6,453 bases of DNA, from positions 1 through 6,453 of the forward strand of contig JAJYAS010000208.1 in assembly GCA_021779415.1 (NCBI GenBank), written 5' to 3'. Every line of letters begins with the position of its first letter. Position 1 is the stretch's first letter. The notes below the pieces were generated by a model. It searched no databases. It saw only the letters and a list, made by a program, of their open reading frames with translations, and was not told the DNA's origin. The position numbers and the translations under genes were made by a program. Below are positions 1 through 6,453 of the stretch, in pieces. Source of the DNA: Bacillota bacterium. GTDB taxonomy: Bacteria > Bacillota_B > Desulfitobacteriia > Desulfitobacteriales > Desulfitobacteriaceae.

Positions 1-1
1 C

Positions 2-271
2 GAATTAATCGTTGTCATAACCGGGTTAGCATTATTTGGTTCAATCAGTTCAAGTCTTACGTCTGCAATGCAGGAAGACACAAAAAAAGAAGCCGCGTTG
101 ATTACTTTTCTTTTCACTTTATCAGGTATTTCAATTGCTGGAGTTGGAGCACCATTTTGGGGACTAATTGCAGGTATTGCAACAGATTTTATACTTTCAG
201 GGGACCCAAAAACAATCTTCTCCCCAAAGCTTGTTATACAAATGCGAGAAAAGCACCGGAGAGTGGGCTGA
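2..271 (+). CDS. benE: BenE-family benzoate/H+ symporter, C-terminal fragment (5' end outside window)
   Basis: The reading frame is open from the first bases of the window to TGA at 269-271, giving 89 residues of the end of a membrane transporter. BenE proteins import benzoate with protons across the cytoplasmic membrane. The visible part has one hydrophobic helix (about residues 2-22, ending in SLTSAM), a short charged loop (QEDTKKEA, 24-31), then a long hydrophobic stretch (about 32-65) containing the Gly-rich GVGAPFWGLIAGI. The pattern of a Gly/Ala/Ser-rich helix, a charged loop, EAALITFL and then FWGL.AG resembles the C-terminus of BenE/YdcO proteins as I remember them. A polar tail of about 24 residues follows. 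The Met at 68 is internal to this frame, so it is not a separate 67-residue gene. Hand-counted GC of positions 1-240 is about 39%, against about 49% in a sample of the next gene. No clear terminator follows. The family is probable; the substrate is inferred from family only. Confidence 0.72.
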   Translation, partial: ELIVVITGLALFGSISSSLTSAMQEDTKKEAALITFLFTLSGISIAGVGAPFWGLIAGIATDFILSGDPKTIFSPKLVIQMREKHRRVG

Positions 272-293
272 AAGCAACGTAAAGTAAGTACCA

Positions 294-375
294 ATTGTAC
301 AAATTAAAGTTTAACAATTATAATTAAGTTGTTGCCCAGCTCTTAGCGGGGATGGAAATTAACTATTGGTACAAT
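294..375. promoter_or_regulatory. Pair of inverted operator-like sites flanking the -10 region
   Basis: ATTGTACAAAT (294-304) and ATTGGTACAAT (365-375) match each other at 10 of 11 positions when one is reverse complemented. The first contains the perfect 8-bp palindrome TTGTACAA and overlaps the -35 box; the second lies just before the ribosome-binding site. Their centres are about 71 bp apart, on either side of the -10 box. The arrangement would suit a dimeric repressor, but the region is AT-rich and short matches occur by chance. No regulator is encoded in the window. This is a weak proposal. Confidence 0.2.
295..324 (+). promoter_or_regulatory. Sigma-A-type promoter for the U32-mutS2 operon
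   Basis: A -35-like TTGTAC (295-300) is followed by an 18-bp spacer and a perfect -10 TATAAT (319-324). Transcription would begin near 331, leaving an untranslated leader of about 65 bases before the ATG at 398. The spacing and AT-rich surroundings fit a housekeeping promoter, and it is the best one in the only sizeable gap upstream of the two plus-strand genes. A second, weaker candidate is an extended -10 (TGG then TACAAT, 367-375), but it has no good -35 and would place the start almost on the ribosome-binding site. Confidence 0.6.
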
Positions 376-382
376 GTAGAAC

Positions 383-390
383 AGGGGAAG
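383..390 (+). promoter_or_regulatory. Ribosome-binding site of the U32 gene
   Basis: AGGGGAAG lies seven bases upstream of the ATG at 398. It is purine-rich, close to the AGGAGG consensus and correctly spaced, which supports ATG 398 as the start. Confidence 0.7.
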
Positions 391-397
391 TAATTAA

Positions 398-2953
398 ATG
401 GATGAAATTATAACCAAGGAATCTCGTCCTCTAGAGCTTTTGGCTCCTGCGGGAAGTTTTGAGGCGTTTAAAGCGGCGGTGGAAAACGGCGCAGATGCAG
501 TTTACTTAGGGGGTAAAAGCTTTAGCGCCAGGGCAAGCGCTGCAAATTTTGACTTAGAAGAAATGAAGAAGGCGATTCGCTATGCCCACGAACGACAGGC
601 CAAAGTGTATGTGACTGTAAATATTCTGATTGCCGATCAAGAGTTCCAGGAACTGTTGGACTATCTCTATACCTTACATGAAATCGGTGTCGATGCCGTG
701 ATTGTGCAAGATATAGGGGTGGCGGATTTAATTAATACGATTCTTCCGGAAATGGAAACCCATGCGAGCACTCAAATGACGGTTAACACAAATTGGGGCG
801 TTCAGCATTTGGAAGCGTTGGGCTTTCGTCGAGTCGTATTGGCAAGGGAGACTTCGGCCAATGAAATGAAAACGATTGCGACAATGACGCCGTTAGATAT
901 TGAAGTCTTTGTGCACGGTGCACTTTGTATAGGTTATTCTGGGCAATGCCTGATGTCGAGTTTTATCGGAGGGCGGAGCGGGAACAGGGGGACATGTGCC
1001 CAGCCCTGTCGGATGACGTATCAGCTCGTGAATGGAGAGAAAGAAAACCTTCTAGCTCAGAAAAGCCCTGGGGAACACTTATTAAGCCCTCGAGATTTAA
1101 ATTTAGCAGAAGAACTGGCGGAGTTAAAACGAATTGGCATCCATTCCCTTAAAGTAGAGGGGAGAATGAAGCGACCGGAGTATGTAGCAACCGTCATACG
1201 TCTCTACAGACAAGCAATCAAAAGAATCGAAGATCAGCCGGAAGAGGGTCCTTTGCTTACCCCTGAAGAGCATCAGGAATTGTTGCAGGTTTTTAACCGA
1301 GATTTCACAAGTGGATATTTCAAGGAAAACCTCGGTGCTGAACTTATGAGCTATAGTCGACCGAACAATCGGGGGACACGTCTCGGCCGAGTAGCCCGTT
1401 TAGAATCAGGGCGATTATTTATCAAACTGGAGGCTACATTACATCCTGGTGATGGGATTGAACTTTGGACAGGGCGCGGACGGGAAGGGGTTACGGTTGG
1501 AACCATTTGGAGGGATAAGTCCGAGGTTGAAGAGGGACTGCATGGAGAAACCGTGCAGATTGAGTTTTCAGGCATAGCGCACCCGGGAGACAGGGTCTTT
1601 AAGACTAATGATGCGGTGTTGATGGAAAAGGCCCGGGAAAGTTTTCAAGAGGGACGCGAGACACGTAAAAGTTCACTGAGCATGAACCTTTCGGGGCATA
1701 TTGGAGATAAGTTGCGGTTAGACGTCATGGAGGGTGAGCGGAGGGTCACCGTTTGTTCGACGAGCGTGGCTCAGAAGGCTTTGAAAAGGCCTTTGACCAG
1801 AGAGTATGCTCTCCAGCAGTTAGGGCGCTTGGGGACAACCCCTTTTTGGCTCGACAAGTTGGAATTGGAGGTAGACGAAGGTATCATGTTGCCGGTGAGT
1901 GACCTTAATGAAATGCGTCGCTTAGCGGTTGAAGAATTACTACAAGTGAAGCCCCGGCAAAGGGTGGAGTGGCAATCGTATCGACAGAGAGTAGATCGTT
2001 GGAAACAGCGTCAAGGGGAAGAACGAGCAAGCTTTCATAGTATGAAGAACGTTATCCCCCAGATTTCTGTCGCTGTGAGTAACGCGGAAACCTTGCAGGC
2101 GGCACTGAAGGGGGGCGCTAGCCGGGTACTCGTTGGAGGGGAACATTGGCGTTCTCAGCGTGGTTTTTCTCTGGAAGAGATTCGCATTAGTTTTGAAAGT
2201 TGCAGGAAACAGGGTATCGACTGCGCTTGGAGGTTACCGCGAGTTTTAAATCAGGCACAGAGTGCCAGCCTTCTAGAGGACTTGAAAAGGACGGCGGAGT
2301 GGGCGATAAAACCGAAACTAATGGTTTCGAACCTAGGGGAGTTAGAGCTGATACGCGCTGTTGATGCGAATTGGCCGTTTGAAGTGGATTATTCCTTAAA
2401 TGTCTTTAACGAAGCCAGCCTCGCCTATTTTTTTCGGCTGGGAGCTAAAAGGGTGACCCTTTCTCCCGAACTGCACCATGAGCAGCTCACCCATTTAGCG
2501 AAATGGCCAGGAGTAGAGCTTTTGGCGTTTGGAGACCTGGAGATGATGGTGAGTGAATACTGTCCGGTGGGGGCAACTCTGGGAGGGAAAAAAGGGGAAC
2601 ATTGCGCCAGAACGTGTGTGAAGGAACCCCATTACCTGCGCGATCGTATGCGTTATGATTTTCCGGTAGAGACGGACCAGGAGTGTCGTATGCATCTTTT
2701 TAATGTTAAGATCCTTAACCTTTATGAAGAGCTTGCTCAGATCCGACGCATGGGGATTTCAACGGTTCGATTGCAATTGACGCGGCAAACACCTGGGCAA
2801 GTTCGGCAGATTGTTCGTTTGTTTTCTGAGGCTTGGGATACTCTAAATTTCGGCAAGAAGGCCTCATGGACGTCAGATGAGGGAATGGCTGAGTTAACAT
2901 CACTTTTTCCGGAGGGATTCACAAAAGGGCATTTCTTCCGTGGAGTGCTGTAG
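398..2953 (+). CDS. U32 family protein with DUF3656-like region, putative RlhA-type 23S rRNA hydroxylase
   Basis: This is a complete 851-residue cytoplasmic protein starting at ATG 398 with a well-placed ribosome-binding site. The first unit (about 10-325) opens with LELLAPAGSFEAFKAAVENGADAVYLGG. It carries the U32 signature ExFxxG[SA]xCxxxxGxC at 169-184 (C177, C184), then NRGTCAQPCR (C200, C204), LSPRDL (229-234), LKVEGRMKRPEYV (251-263) and a closing FTSGYF (303-308). The middle (about 330-515) is beta-rich and matches the position of DUF3656. The last part (about 553-850) looks like a second, diverged unit with C722, C736, C740 and C763. U32 proteins were named as peptidases, but characterised members (RlhA, TrhP/YegQ) hydroxylate rRNA or tRNA, dependent on prephenate and a probable Fe-S cluster held by the four cysteines. 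The DUF3656-like part favours RlhA (5-hydroxycytidine in 23S rRNA) over TrhP. The protein is longer than E. coli RlhA (about 650). The exact RNA target is inferred. It is the first gene of an operon with mutS2. Confidence 0.85.
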   Translation: MDEIITKESRPLELLAPAGSFEAFKAAVENGADAVYLGGKSFSARASAANFDLEEMKKAIRYAHERQAKVYVTVNILIADQEFQELLDYLYTLHEIGVDAVIVQDIGVADLINTILPEMETHASTQMTVNTNWGVQHLEALGFRRVVLARETSANEMKTIATMTPLDIEVFVHGALCIGYSGQCLMSSFIGGRSGNRGTCAQPCRMTYQLVNGEKENLLAQKSPGEHLLSPRDLNLAEELAELKRIGIHSLKVEGRMKRPEYVATVIRLYRQAIKRIEDQPEEGPLLTPEEHQELLQVFNRDFTSGYFKENLGAELMSYSRPNNRGTRLGRVARLESGRLFIKLEATLHPGDGIELWTGRGREGVTVGTIWRDKSEVEEGLHGETVQIEFSGIAHPGDRVFKTNDAVLMEKARESFQEGRETRKSSLSMNLSGHIGDKLRLDVMEGERRVTVCSTSVAQKALKRPLTREYALQQLGRLGTTPFWLDKLELEVDEGIMLPVSDLNEMRRLAVEELLQVKPRQRVEWQSYRQRVDRWKQRQGEERASFHSMKNVIPQISVAVSNAETLQAALKGGASRVLVGGEHWRSQRGFSLEEIRISFESCRKQGIDCAWRLPRVLNQAQSASLLEDLKRTAEWAIKPKLMVSNLGELELIRAVDANWPFEVDYSLNVFNEASLAYFFRLGAKRVTLSPELHHEQLTHLAKWPGVELLAFGDLEMMVSEYCPVGATLGGKKGEHCARTCVKEPHYLRDRMRYDFPVETDQECRMHLFNVKILNLYEELAQIRRMGISTVRLQLTRQTPGQVRQIVRLFSEAWDTLNFGKKASWTSDEGMAELTSLFPEGFTKGHFFRGVL

Positions 2954-2960
2954 AGGAGGA
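2954..2960 (+). promoter_or_regulatory. Ribosome-binding site that decides the mutS2 start
   Basis: AGGAGGA sits directly after the U32 stop codon (TAG 2951-2953) and just before ATG 2964, with about four bases between AGGAGG and the ATG. It selects ATG 2964 over the in-frame GTG at 2940, which lies inside the U32 gene. The tight packing suggests translational coupling. Confidence 0.75.
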
Positions 2961-2963
2961 ACT

Positions 2964-5327
2964 ATGGGAATTGAAAATAAGGTCCTAAATAAACTGGATT
3001 TTCCTAAGGTACTGGCACGGTTAGCTGAGTATTGTATTCTTCCACGCACCAAGGAGCTGGCGATGGGTTTAACCCCTCGTGTTGCTTGGGAAGCGGTGCG
3101 TTCGGTTTTGCAAGAAACGGAAGAGGGAAAGAATCTCTTGCGTGGGAACCCTCTCTTTTCCGTCCGAGGAGCCAAAGAAATTCGTCCGTATATAGAGCGT
3201 TGTATGCGCGGAGGGGTCATTCATGGGGAGGAATTGCTCGAGATTCGAGATACATTGCAAGTAGGACGGAAAATAAAACAACTCTTTCTGGAATCTAAAG
3301 TGGAGTTTCCTGGATTATGGGAGATTACGTTACCCATTGAACCGCAGAAGGATTTGGAGGATGAAATATCCAGATGTATTGCAGAAGATGGTAAGGTTGC
3401 GGACAATGCTTCCTTGGAATTGACTGAATTTAGGCGTGCCATTACTCGTTTGCAGAACCGTATTCGGGAAAGCCTGGAGGGAACCTTGCGCAACTCTGCC
3501 TATCAGAAGATGCTGCAAGATCCCATTATCACGCAACGTTCGGACCGTTACGTGATACCGATCAAACAAGAATATCGCGCCACATTTCCTGGTATTGTCC
3601 ACGATCAATCGGCCAGTGGTGCAACCCTTTTTATTGAACCTATGCCTGTGGTCCATCTAGGAAATGAACTGCGTGAAGTGATTATGAAGGAACAACGTGA
3701 AGTCCAGCGAATTCTTCAAATGCTCTCAGCTCAGATTGAGGCGCGTGCTGATGCGGTTGCCGAGCTTCATGAAGCCTTAGCCCAATTGGATCTTGTAGTT
3801 GCCAAAGCGCATTTAAGTGTGGCGATGAACGCAGGTGCGCCGGAATTGGTCACAGGGCAACAAATGAAGCTCGTTCAGGCGAGACATCCGTTGATTGGCG
3901 CAACGGCTGTGCCTCTCTCTGTAGAATTGGGGATTGACTTTGACACGTTAGTCATTACCGGGCCCAACACTGGGGGGAAAACGGTAGCGCTGAAAGTTGT
4001 TGGGCTGATGGCGGCCATGACTCAGTCTGGGTTACACATTCCGGCGGAGAGTGATTCTCGCATGGGGGTTTTTACCCAGATTTTTGCGGACATTGGGGAC
4101 GAACAAAGTGTCGAGCAATCCTTAAGTACCTTCTCAGGGCATATGAGAAATATCGTAGAAATTATTGACCGGTCAGACGCCCGTTCGTTGGTCTTGCTCG
4201 ATGAGGTCGGGGCTGGGACAGACCCGACGGAAGGGGCAGCCCTAGCTATGGGAATTTTAGCAGAACTGCATGAACGAGGGTGCCGAACCGTATCAACAAC
4301 TCATTATGGTGCGTTAAAGACGTTTGCTTATGAAACTCCGCGCGTTAAAAATGCTTCCGTGGAATTTGATACCGAGACTCTGCGCCCAACGTACCGCTTG
4401 TTAGTAGGGATTCCCGGTAAGAGCAATGCCTTTACGATTGCTGGACGTTTGGGTTTGAGCGAGCGTGTTCTTCATAAAGCCAATACCTTTGTGACAGAAC
4501 GGGAGATGCAGGTCGCTGATCTCATCGAGAATTTAGGTGAAACTCATCGGGAAATCGAATTAGAAAAACAAAAGGCAGAAACAGGACGGCAAGCGGTCGA
4601 AATGCAAAGTAAGGCCTTGGCAGAAAAGACAATTCGTTTGGATGAGGAATATGAGATTTTAATCGGATTGGCCAAAGAGGAAGCCAGTGAGCTGATTCGT
4701 GAGGCTAAACGAGAAGCTGATGCTATTATTGAGGAACTAAAAGAGGCCCTTAAAAAGGACACCAAACAGCAACGCGATATTGAAAAGGCACGCCAAGGCT
4801 TTCGGCGTATCTCCACAAAGTTGGACAACGGTCGGCAAGCACAACGCCCAGGCAACGGGCTGGTGGCAGATCAACTCAAGCTAGGCCAGACAGTTCAGAT
4901 GACGAAGCTTAGGCAGAAGGGGCAAGTCATCAAGCTCCCGAATGCTAACGGAGAAGTTCTAGTTCAAGCCGGCATTATGAAAATCATGGTTCCCTTGGTC
5001 GAATTAAAATTGGCCCTAGAGGAGAAGAAAACTCCACCCAAGTATTCGCGTGAAGCGAATATTGGGCTGCGTAAGGCAGAGGAGATGCGCAGTGAAATTG
5101 ACCTGAGAGGGATGCTCGTCGAAGAGGGAACAGAAGTTCTGGATAAATATTTGGATGACGCAGTTCTCGGCGGAATCGGACTGATTTATGTAATTCACGG
5201 CAAAGGAACTGGGGCTATGCGGGCTGGGATACAGGATTTTCTGAAAGGGCATCCGCATGTGCGAAGCTTCAGAATCGGGGAATATGGGGAAGGGGACTCT
5301 GGAGTCACGGTTGTTGAGTTAAAGTAA
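2964..5327 (+). CDS. mutS2: Endonuclease MutS2 / ribosome-splitting ATPase with Smr domain
   Basis: This is a complete 787-residue MutS2, a usual length for the family. It starts at ATG 2964, ten bases after the U32 gene, behind AGGAGGA. The N-terminal core (about 1-310) has the family stretch around DRYVIPIKQEYR (194-205) and GIVHDQSASGATLFIEP (210-226), and lacks the mismatch-reading domain of MutS. The ABC ATPase follows: Walker A GPNTGGKT (333-340), signature STFSGHM (388-394), Walker B LVLLDEVGAGTDP (409-421, D413/E414) and H-loop STTHYG (444-449). A charged coiled coil spans about 510-620. A KOW-like barrel lies around 636-685. The Smr domain (711-787) has IDLRG (712-716) and HGKGTG (745-750). 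All key motifs are intact. MutS2 was linked to suppression of recombination in Helicobacter and Thermus; in Bacillus subtilis it binds collided ribosomes and splits them. Whether this Smr domain cuts nucleic acid cannot be told from sequence. Confidence 0.96.
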   Translation: MGIENKVLNKLDFPKVLARLAEYCILPRTKELAMGLTPRVAWEAVRSVLQETEEGKNLLRGNPLFSVRGAKEIRPYIERCMRGGVIHGEELLEIRDTLQVGRKIKQLFLESKVEFPGLWEITLPIEPQKDLEDEISRCIAEDGKVADNASLELTEFRRAITRLQNRIRESLEGTLRNSAYQKMLQDPIITQRSDRYVIPIKQEYRATFPGIVHDQSASGATLFIEPMPVVHLGNELREVIMKEQREVQRILQMLSAQIEARADAVAELHEALAQLDLVVAKAHLSVAMNAGAPELVTGQQMKLVQARHPLIGATAVPLSVELGIDFDTLVITGPNTGGKTVALKVVGLMAAMTQSGLHIPAESDSRMGVFTQIFADIGDEQSVEQSLSTFSGHMRNIVEIIDRSDARSLVLLDEVGAGTDPTEGAALAMGILAELHERGCRTVSTTHYGALKTFAYETPRVKNASVEFDTETLRPTYRLLVGIPGKSNAFTIAGRLGLSERVLHKANTFVTEREMQVADLIENLGETHREIELEKQKAETGRQAVEMQSKALAEKTIRLDEEYEILIGLAKEEASELIREAKREADAIIEELKEALKKDTKQQRDIEKARQGFRRISTKLDNGRQAQRPGNGLVADQLKLGQTVQMTKLRQKGQVIKLPNANGEVLVQAGIMKIMVPLVELKLALEEKKTPPKYSREANIGLRKAEEMRSEIDLRGMLVEEGTEVLDKYLDDAVLGGIGLIYVIHGKGTGAMRAGIQDFLKGHPHVRSFRIGEYGEGDSGVTVVELK

Positions 5328-5390
5328 AGAAACAGCATTGAAAACCTTCGGGTACTCAATGCTGTTTCTTATTTTATAGTTTTGTTTTTT
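5327..5390. terminator. Strong intrinsic terminator between convergent genes, likely bidirectional
   Basis: AAGAAACAGCATTGA (5327-5341) pairs perfectly with TCAATGCTGTTTCTT (5356-5370), a 15-bp stem. Inside it, ACC-TTCG-GGT (5344-5353) forms a further 3-bp stem closed by a cUUCGg tetraloop, separated from the main stem by a small AA/AC internal loop. On the plus strand a T-rich tract follows (5371-5390), ending mutS2 transcription right at its stop codon (TAA 5325-5327). On the minus strand the hairpin lies about 36 bases after the penicillin-binding protein stop, and its right arm runs into TTTCTTTACTTT, so it could serve that gene too, with a poorer T tract. Confidence 0.9.
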
Positions 5391-5405
5391 GGCACCTGTC
5401 TGTGC

Positions 5406-6453
5406 TTAGTCGGTCAGCACCAATTTCACACTTCCAGAAGATGGCCCTACCCCTGAACCGTTTTGGTTTTGAAATGCGGCCCAGAAGAGATACTCACCAG
5501 GAATAGGGGGTTTTCCATTTTCAGCCAGTGAGATGGTGATGGAGGTTGATTTTGCGTTCGAAGCCTTAATGGGAAAATTCTCCACTATGCTCTGACCTGA
5601 ACGTTGTAGGTAAAACATTGTGGAATCTTGCTCATTTCCAGCAGGGACCGTCATGGGGATTATTGCCTTATATGTTTTGGCGTCATATGTGACTTGGCCA
5701 AGCGTGGGAGAGGGAAGAGTGGGATCCGCTTGGGGTGAAGTGTTGACAGGGGGTTGAGTTACTGGATTAGGAGTGGCTACCGGATCAGGGGCTGTTTCCG
5801 TAGGTGGTCTGTAGGGAGCTTCATTGGGCGGCCATGTCCATGATGGATCACGATTGGGTAAATTCAAAAAGGTTTTGGTTTCTACATTCTTTGTTTTCGA
5901 AGTCGCTAACATGTTCGGATGATCTGCGTCAACATTTTTTTGTATCCATACATCACTGACCTGAGTGGGCAGATCCCCTTGGGCGGCGATCTCGGTTCCG
6001 ACAAACGCGGCAGGAGTTAAACTACTGGGCAGTAATCCAGATTTCTTGTCGTAAGATCCACTGACAATCCCAGAGGGCATCGTAAATTTTGATTGCACAG
6101 GGAGATCTTGTAGAGCTACTGTCATAACCTTTCTCCAGATCTGGGCGGGGAAGCTGCCGCCATAAACGTTTCGTAAATAATGTTGTCCGTCTGGGTCAGA
6201 GTCGTAGCCCATCCAAACAACCCCTGCGTAATTGGGAGTGTACCCAGCAAACCAAGCATCAGGATTACCAGATTTATTGCCATATTTATTGGGGTCGAGC
6301 GAAGTAGTACCAGTTTTACCCGCAACCGCCCAGTTTCCAATTTGTGCGCTGTAACCTGTACCATCCGTGACCACGCTTCGTAACATATCGTTGATAATAT
6401 AAGCAGTGGTTTCTTTCATGACACGGTTTTTGGTTATTTTCGGGGTAATCACG
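5406..6453 (-). CDS. Class A penicillin-binding protein, C-terminal part (5' end outside window)
   Basis: The minus-strand frame is open from the right edge to TAA at 5408-5406, giving about 348 residues. The GTG at 6452-6450 is an internal valine: VITPKITKNRV is mid-domain sequence. Class A PBPs are membrane-anchored enzymes that polymerise glycan strands and cross-link peptidoglycan outside the membrane. Visible is the end of the transpeptidase domain: ETTAYIINDMLRSVV (14-28), the KTGT active-site motif (46-49), AWFAGYTPNYAGVVWMGYD (66-84) and GGSFPAQIWRKVM (98-110). The SxxK and SxN motifs and the glycosyltransferase domain lie beyond the edge. A spacer (about 120-200), a Pro/Thr-rich linker (about 199-250) and a beta-rich C-terminal domain (about 250-347) follow; the last resembles an Ig- or fibronectin III-like fold. 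PBP1A/PonA-type assignment is likely but cannot be fixed from this part. It converges on mutS2 and is not in its operon. Confidence 0.92.
   Translation of the reverse strand, partial: VITPKITKNRVMKETTAYIINDMLRSVVTDGTGYSAQIGNWAVAGKTGTTSLDPNKYGNKSGNPDAWFAGYTPNYAGVVWMGYDSDPDGQHYLRNVYGGSFPAQIWRKVMTVALQDLPVQSKFTMPSGIVSGSYDKKSGLLPSSLTPAAFVGTEIAAQGDLPTQVSDVWIQKNVDADHPNMLATSKTKNVETKTFLNLPNRDPSWTWPPNEAPYRPPTETAPDPVATPNPVTQPPVNTSPQADPTLPSPTLGQVTYDAKTYKAIIPMTVPAGNEQDSTMFYLQRSGQSIVENFPIKASNAKSTSITISLAENGKPPIPGEYLFWAAFQNQNGSGVGPSSGSVKLVLTD

Noticed and set aside
68..271. A separate 67-residue small membrane protein starting at ATG 68
   Set aside because: The same frame is open to the left edge and the upstream residues continue a transporter helix; no ribosome-binding site precedes the ATG.
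335..351. Hairpin CCCAGC / GCGGGG in the leader, possible terminator or regulatory RNA
   Set aside because: The stem is short with an A-G mismatch and no T tract follows; no riboswitch or T-box features are recognisable in the 126-bp gap.
398..2953. Calling the U32 protein a collagenase-like protease
   Set aside because: The peptidase label is historical. The conserved four-cysteine set and characterised relatives (RlhA, TrhP) support RNA hydroxylation, and no protease catalytic motif is evident.
2940..2963. Upstream in-frame GTG start for mutS2 adding eight residues (VECCRGGT)
   Set aside because: It lies inside the U32 coding end and the added residues do not look like a MutS2 N-terminus. 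AGGAGGA at 2954-2960 points to ATG 2964, and MGIENKVLNKLDF is typical of the family.
2900..3220. Minus-strand open frame of about 106 codons across the U32-mutS2 junction
   Set aside because: It is antisense to two well-supported genes, lacks a recognisable motif and is explained by codon bias of the real genes.
4544..4855. Minus-strand Ser/Arg-rich open frame of about 103 codons
   Set aside because: It is the antisense shadow of the charged coiled coil of MutS2, where Glu/Lys codons give Ser/Phe/Leu on the other strand.
5391..5410. Short hairpin GCAC-CTGTCT-GTGC near the penicillin-binding protein stop, possible mobile-repeat end
   Set aside because: Only four base pairs, with no second copy in the window and no transposase nearby.
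1..6453. Hidden defence system, CRISPR array, retron, toxin-antitoxin pair or mobile element
   Set aside because: Almost all of the window is covered by four conserved coding regions. The only gaps are 126 and 78 bases, and they are explained by a promoter and a terminator.

Overview
The window looks like a core chromosomal segment of a moderately AT-rich Gram-positive bacterium of the Clostridia. The gene set suggests the Peptococcaceae (Desulfitobacterium/Desulfosporosinus-like), but that placement is an inference from protein families and gene order, not a database match. No rRNA, tRNA, CRISPR array, insertion sequence or phage gene is visible.

Layout. (1) Positions 2-271 (+) hold the last 89 residues of a BenE-type benzoate/H+ symporter that begins outside the window; it is visibly richer in A+T than the genes that follow. 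(2) Positions 272-397 are a 126-bp intergenic region with a convincing sigma-A-type promoter (TTGTAC, 18 bp, TATAAT) and a strong ribosome-binding site. (3) Positions 398-2953 (+) encode an 851-residue U32-family protein of the RlhA/YdcP type, a putative Fe-S RNA hydroxylase. It appears to consist of two related barrel units around a central DUF3656-like region, each with its own four-cysteine set. (4) Ten bases later, positions 2964-5327 (+) encode a complete 787-residue MutS2 with ABC ATPase, coiled-coil, KOW-like and Smr domains. (5) Positions 5327-5390 hold a strong hairpin terminator with a UUCG-capped inner stem, placed between convergent genes and probably working in both directions. 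(6) Positions 5406-6453 (-) hold the C-terminal part of a class A penicillin-binding protein with the KTGT motif, a Pro-rich linker and a beta-rich C-terminal domain; its N-terminal part lies off the right edge.

How the genes fit together. The U32 gene and mutS2 are almost certainly one transcription unit running from the promoter near 295-324 to the terminator near 5327-5390. RlhA-type proteins modify 23S rRNA, and MutS2 in Bacillus subtilis is now linked to splitting collided ribosomes, so a ribosome-maintenance pairing is plausible, though it may only be inherited gene order. The benzoate transporter and the penicillin-binding protein appear to be unrelated neighbours.

Overall this is an ordinary housekeeping region. 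I see no convincing new multi-gene system. The most notable points are the duplicated architecture of the U32 protein with a divergent second cysteine set, and its tight coupling to mutS2.
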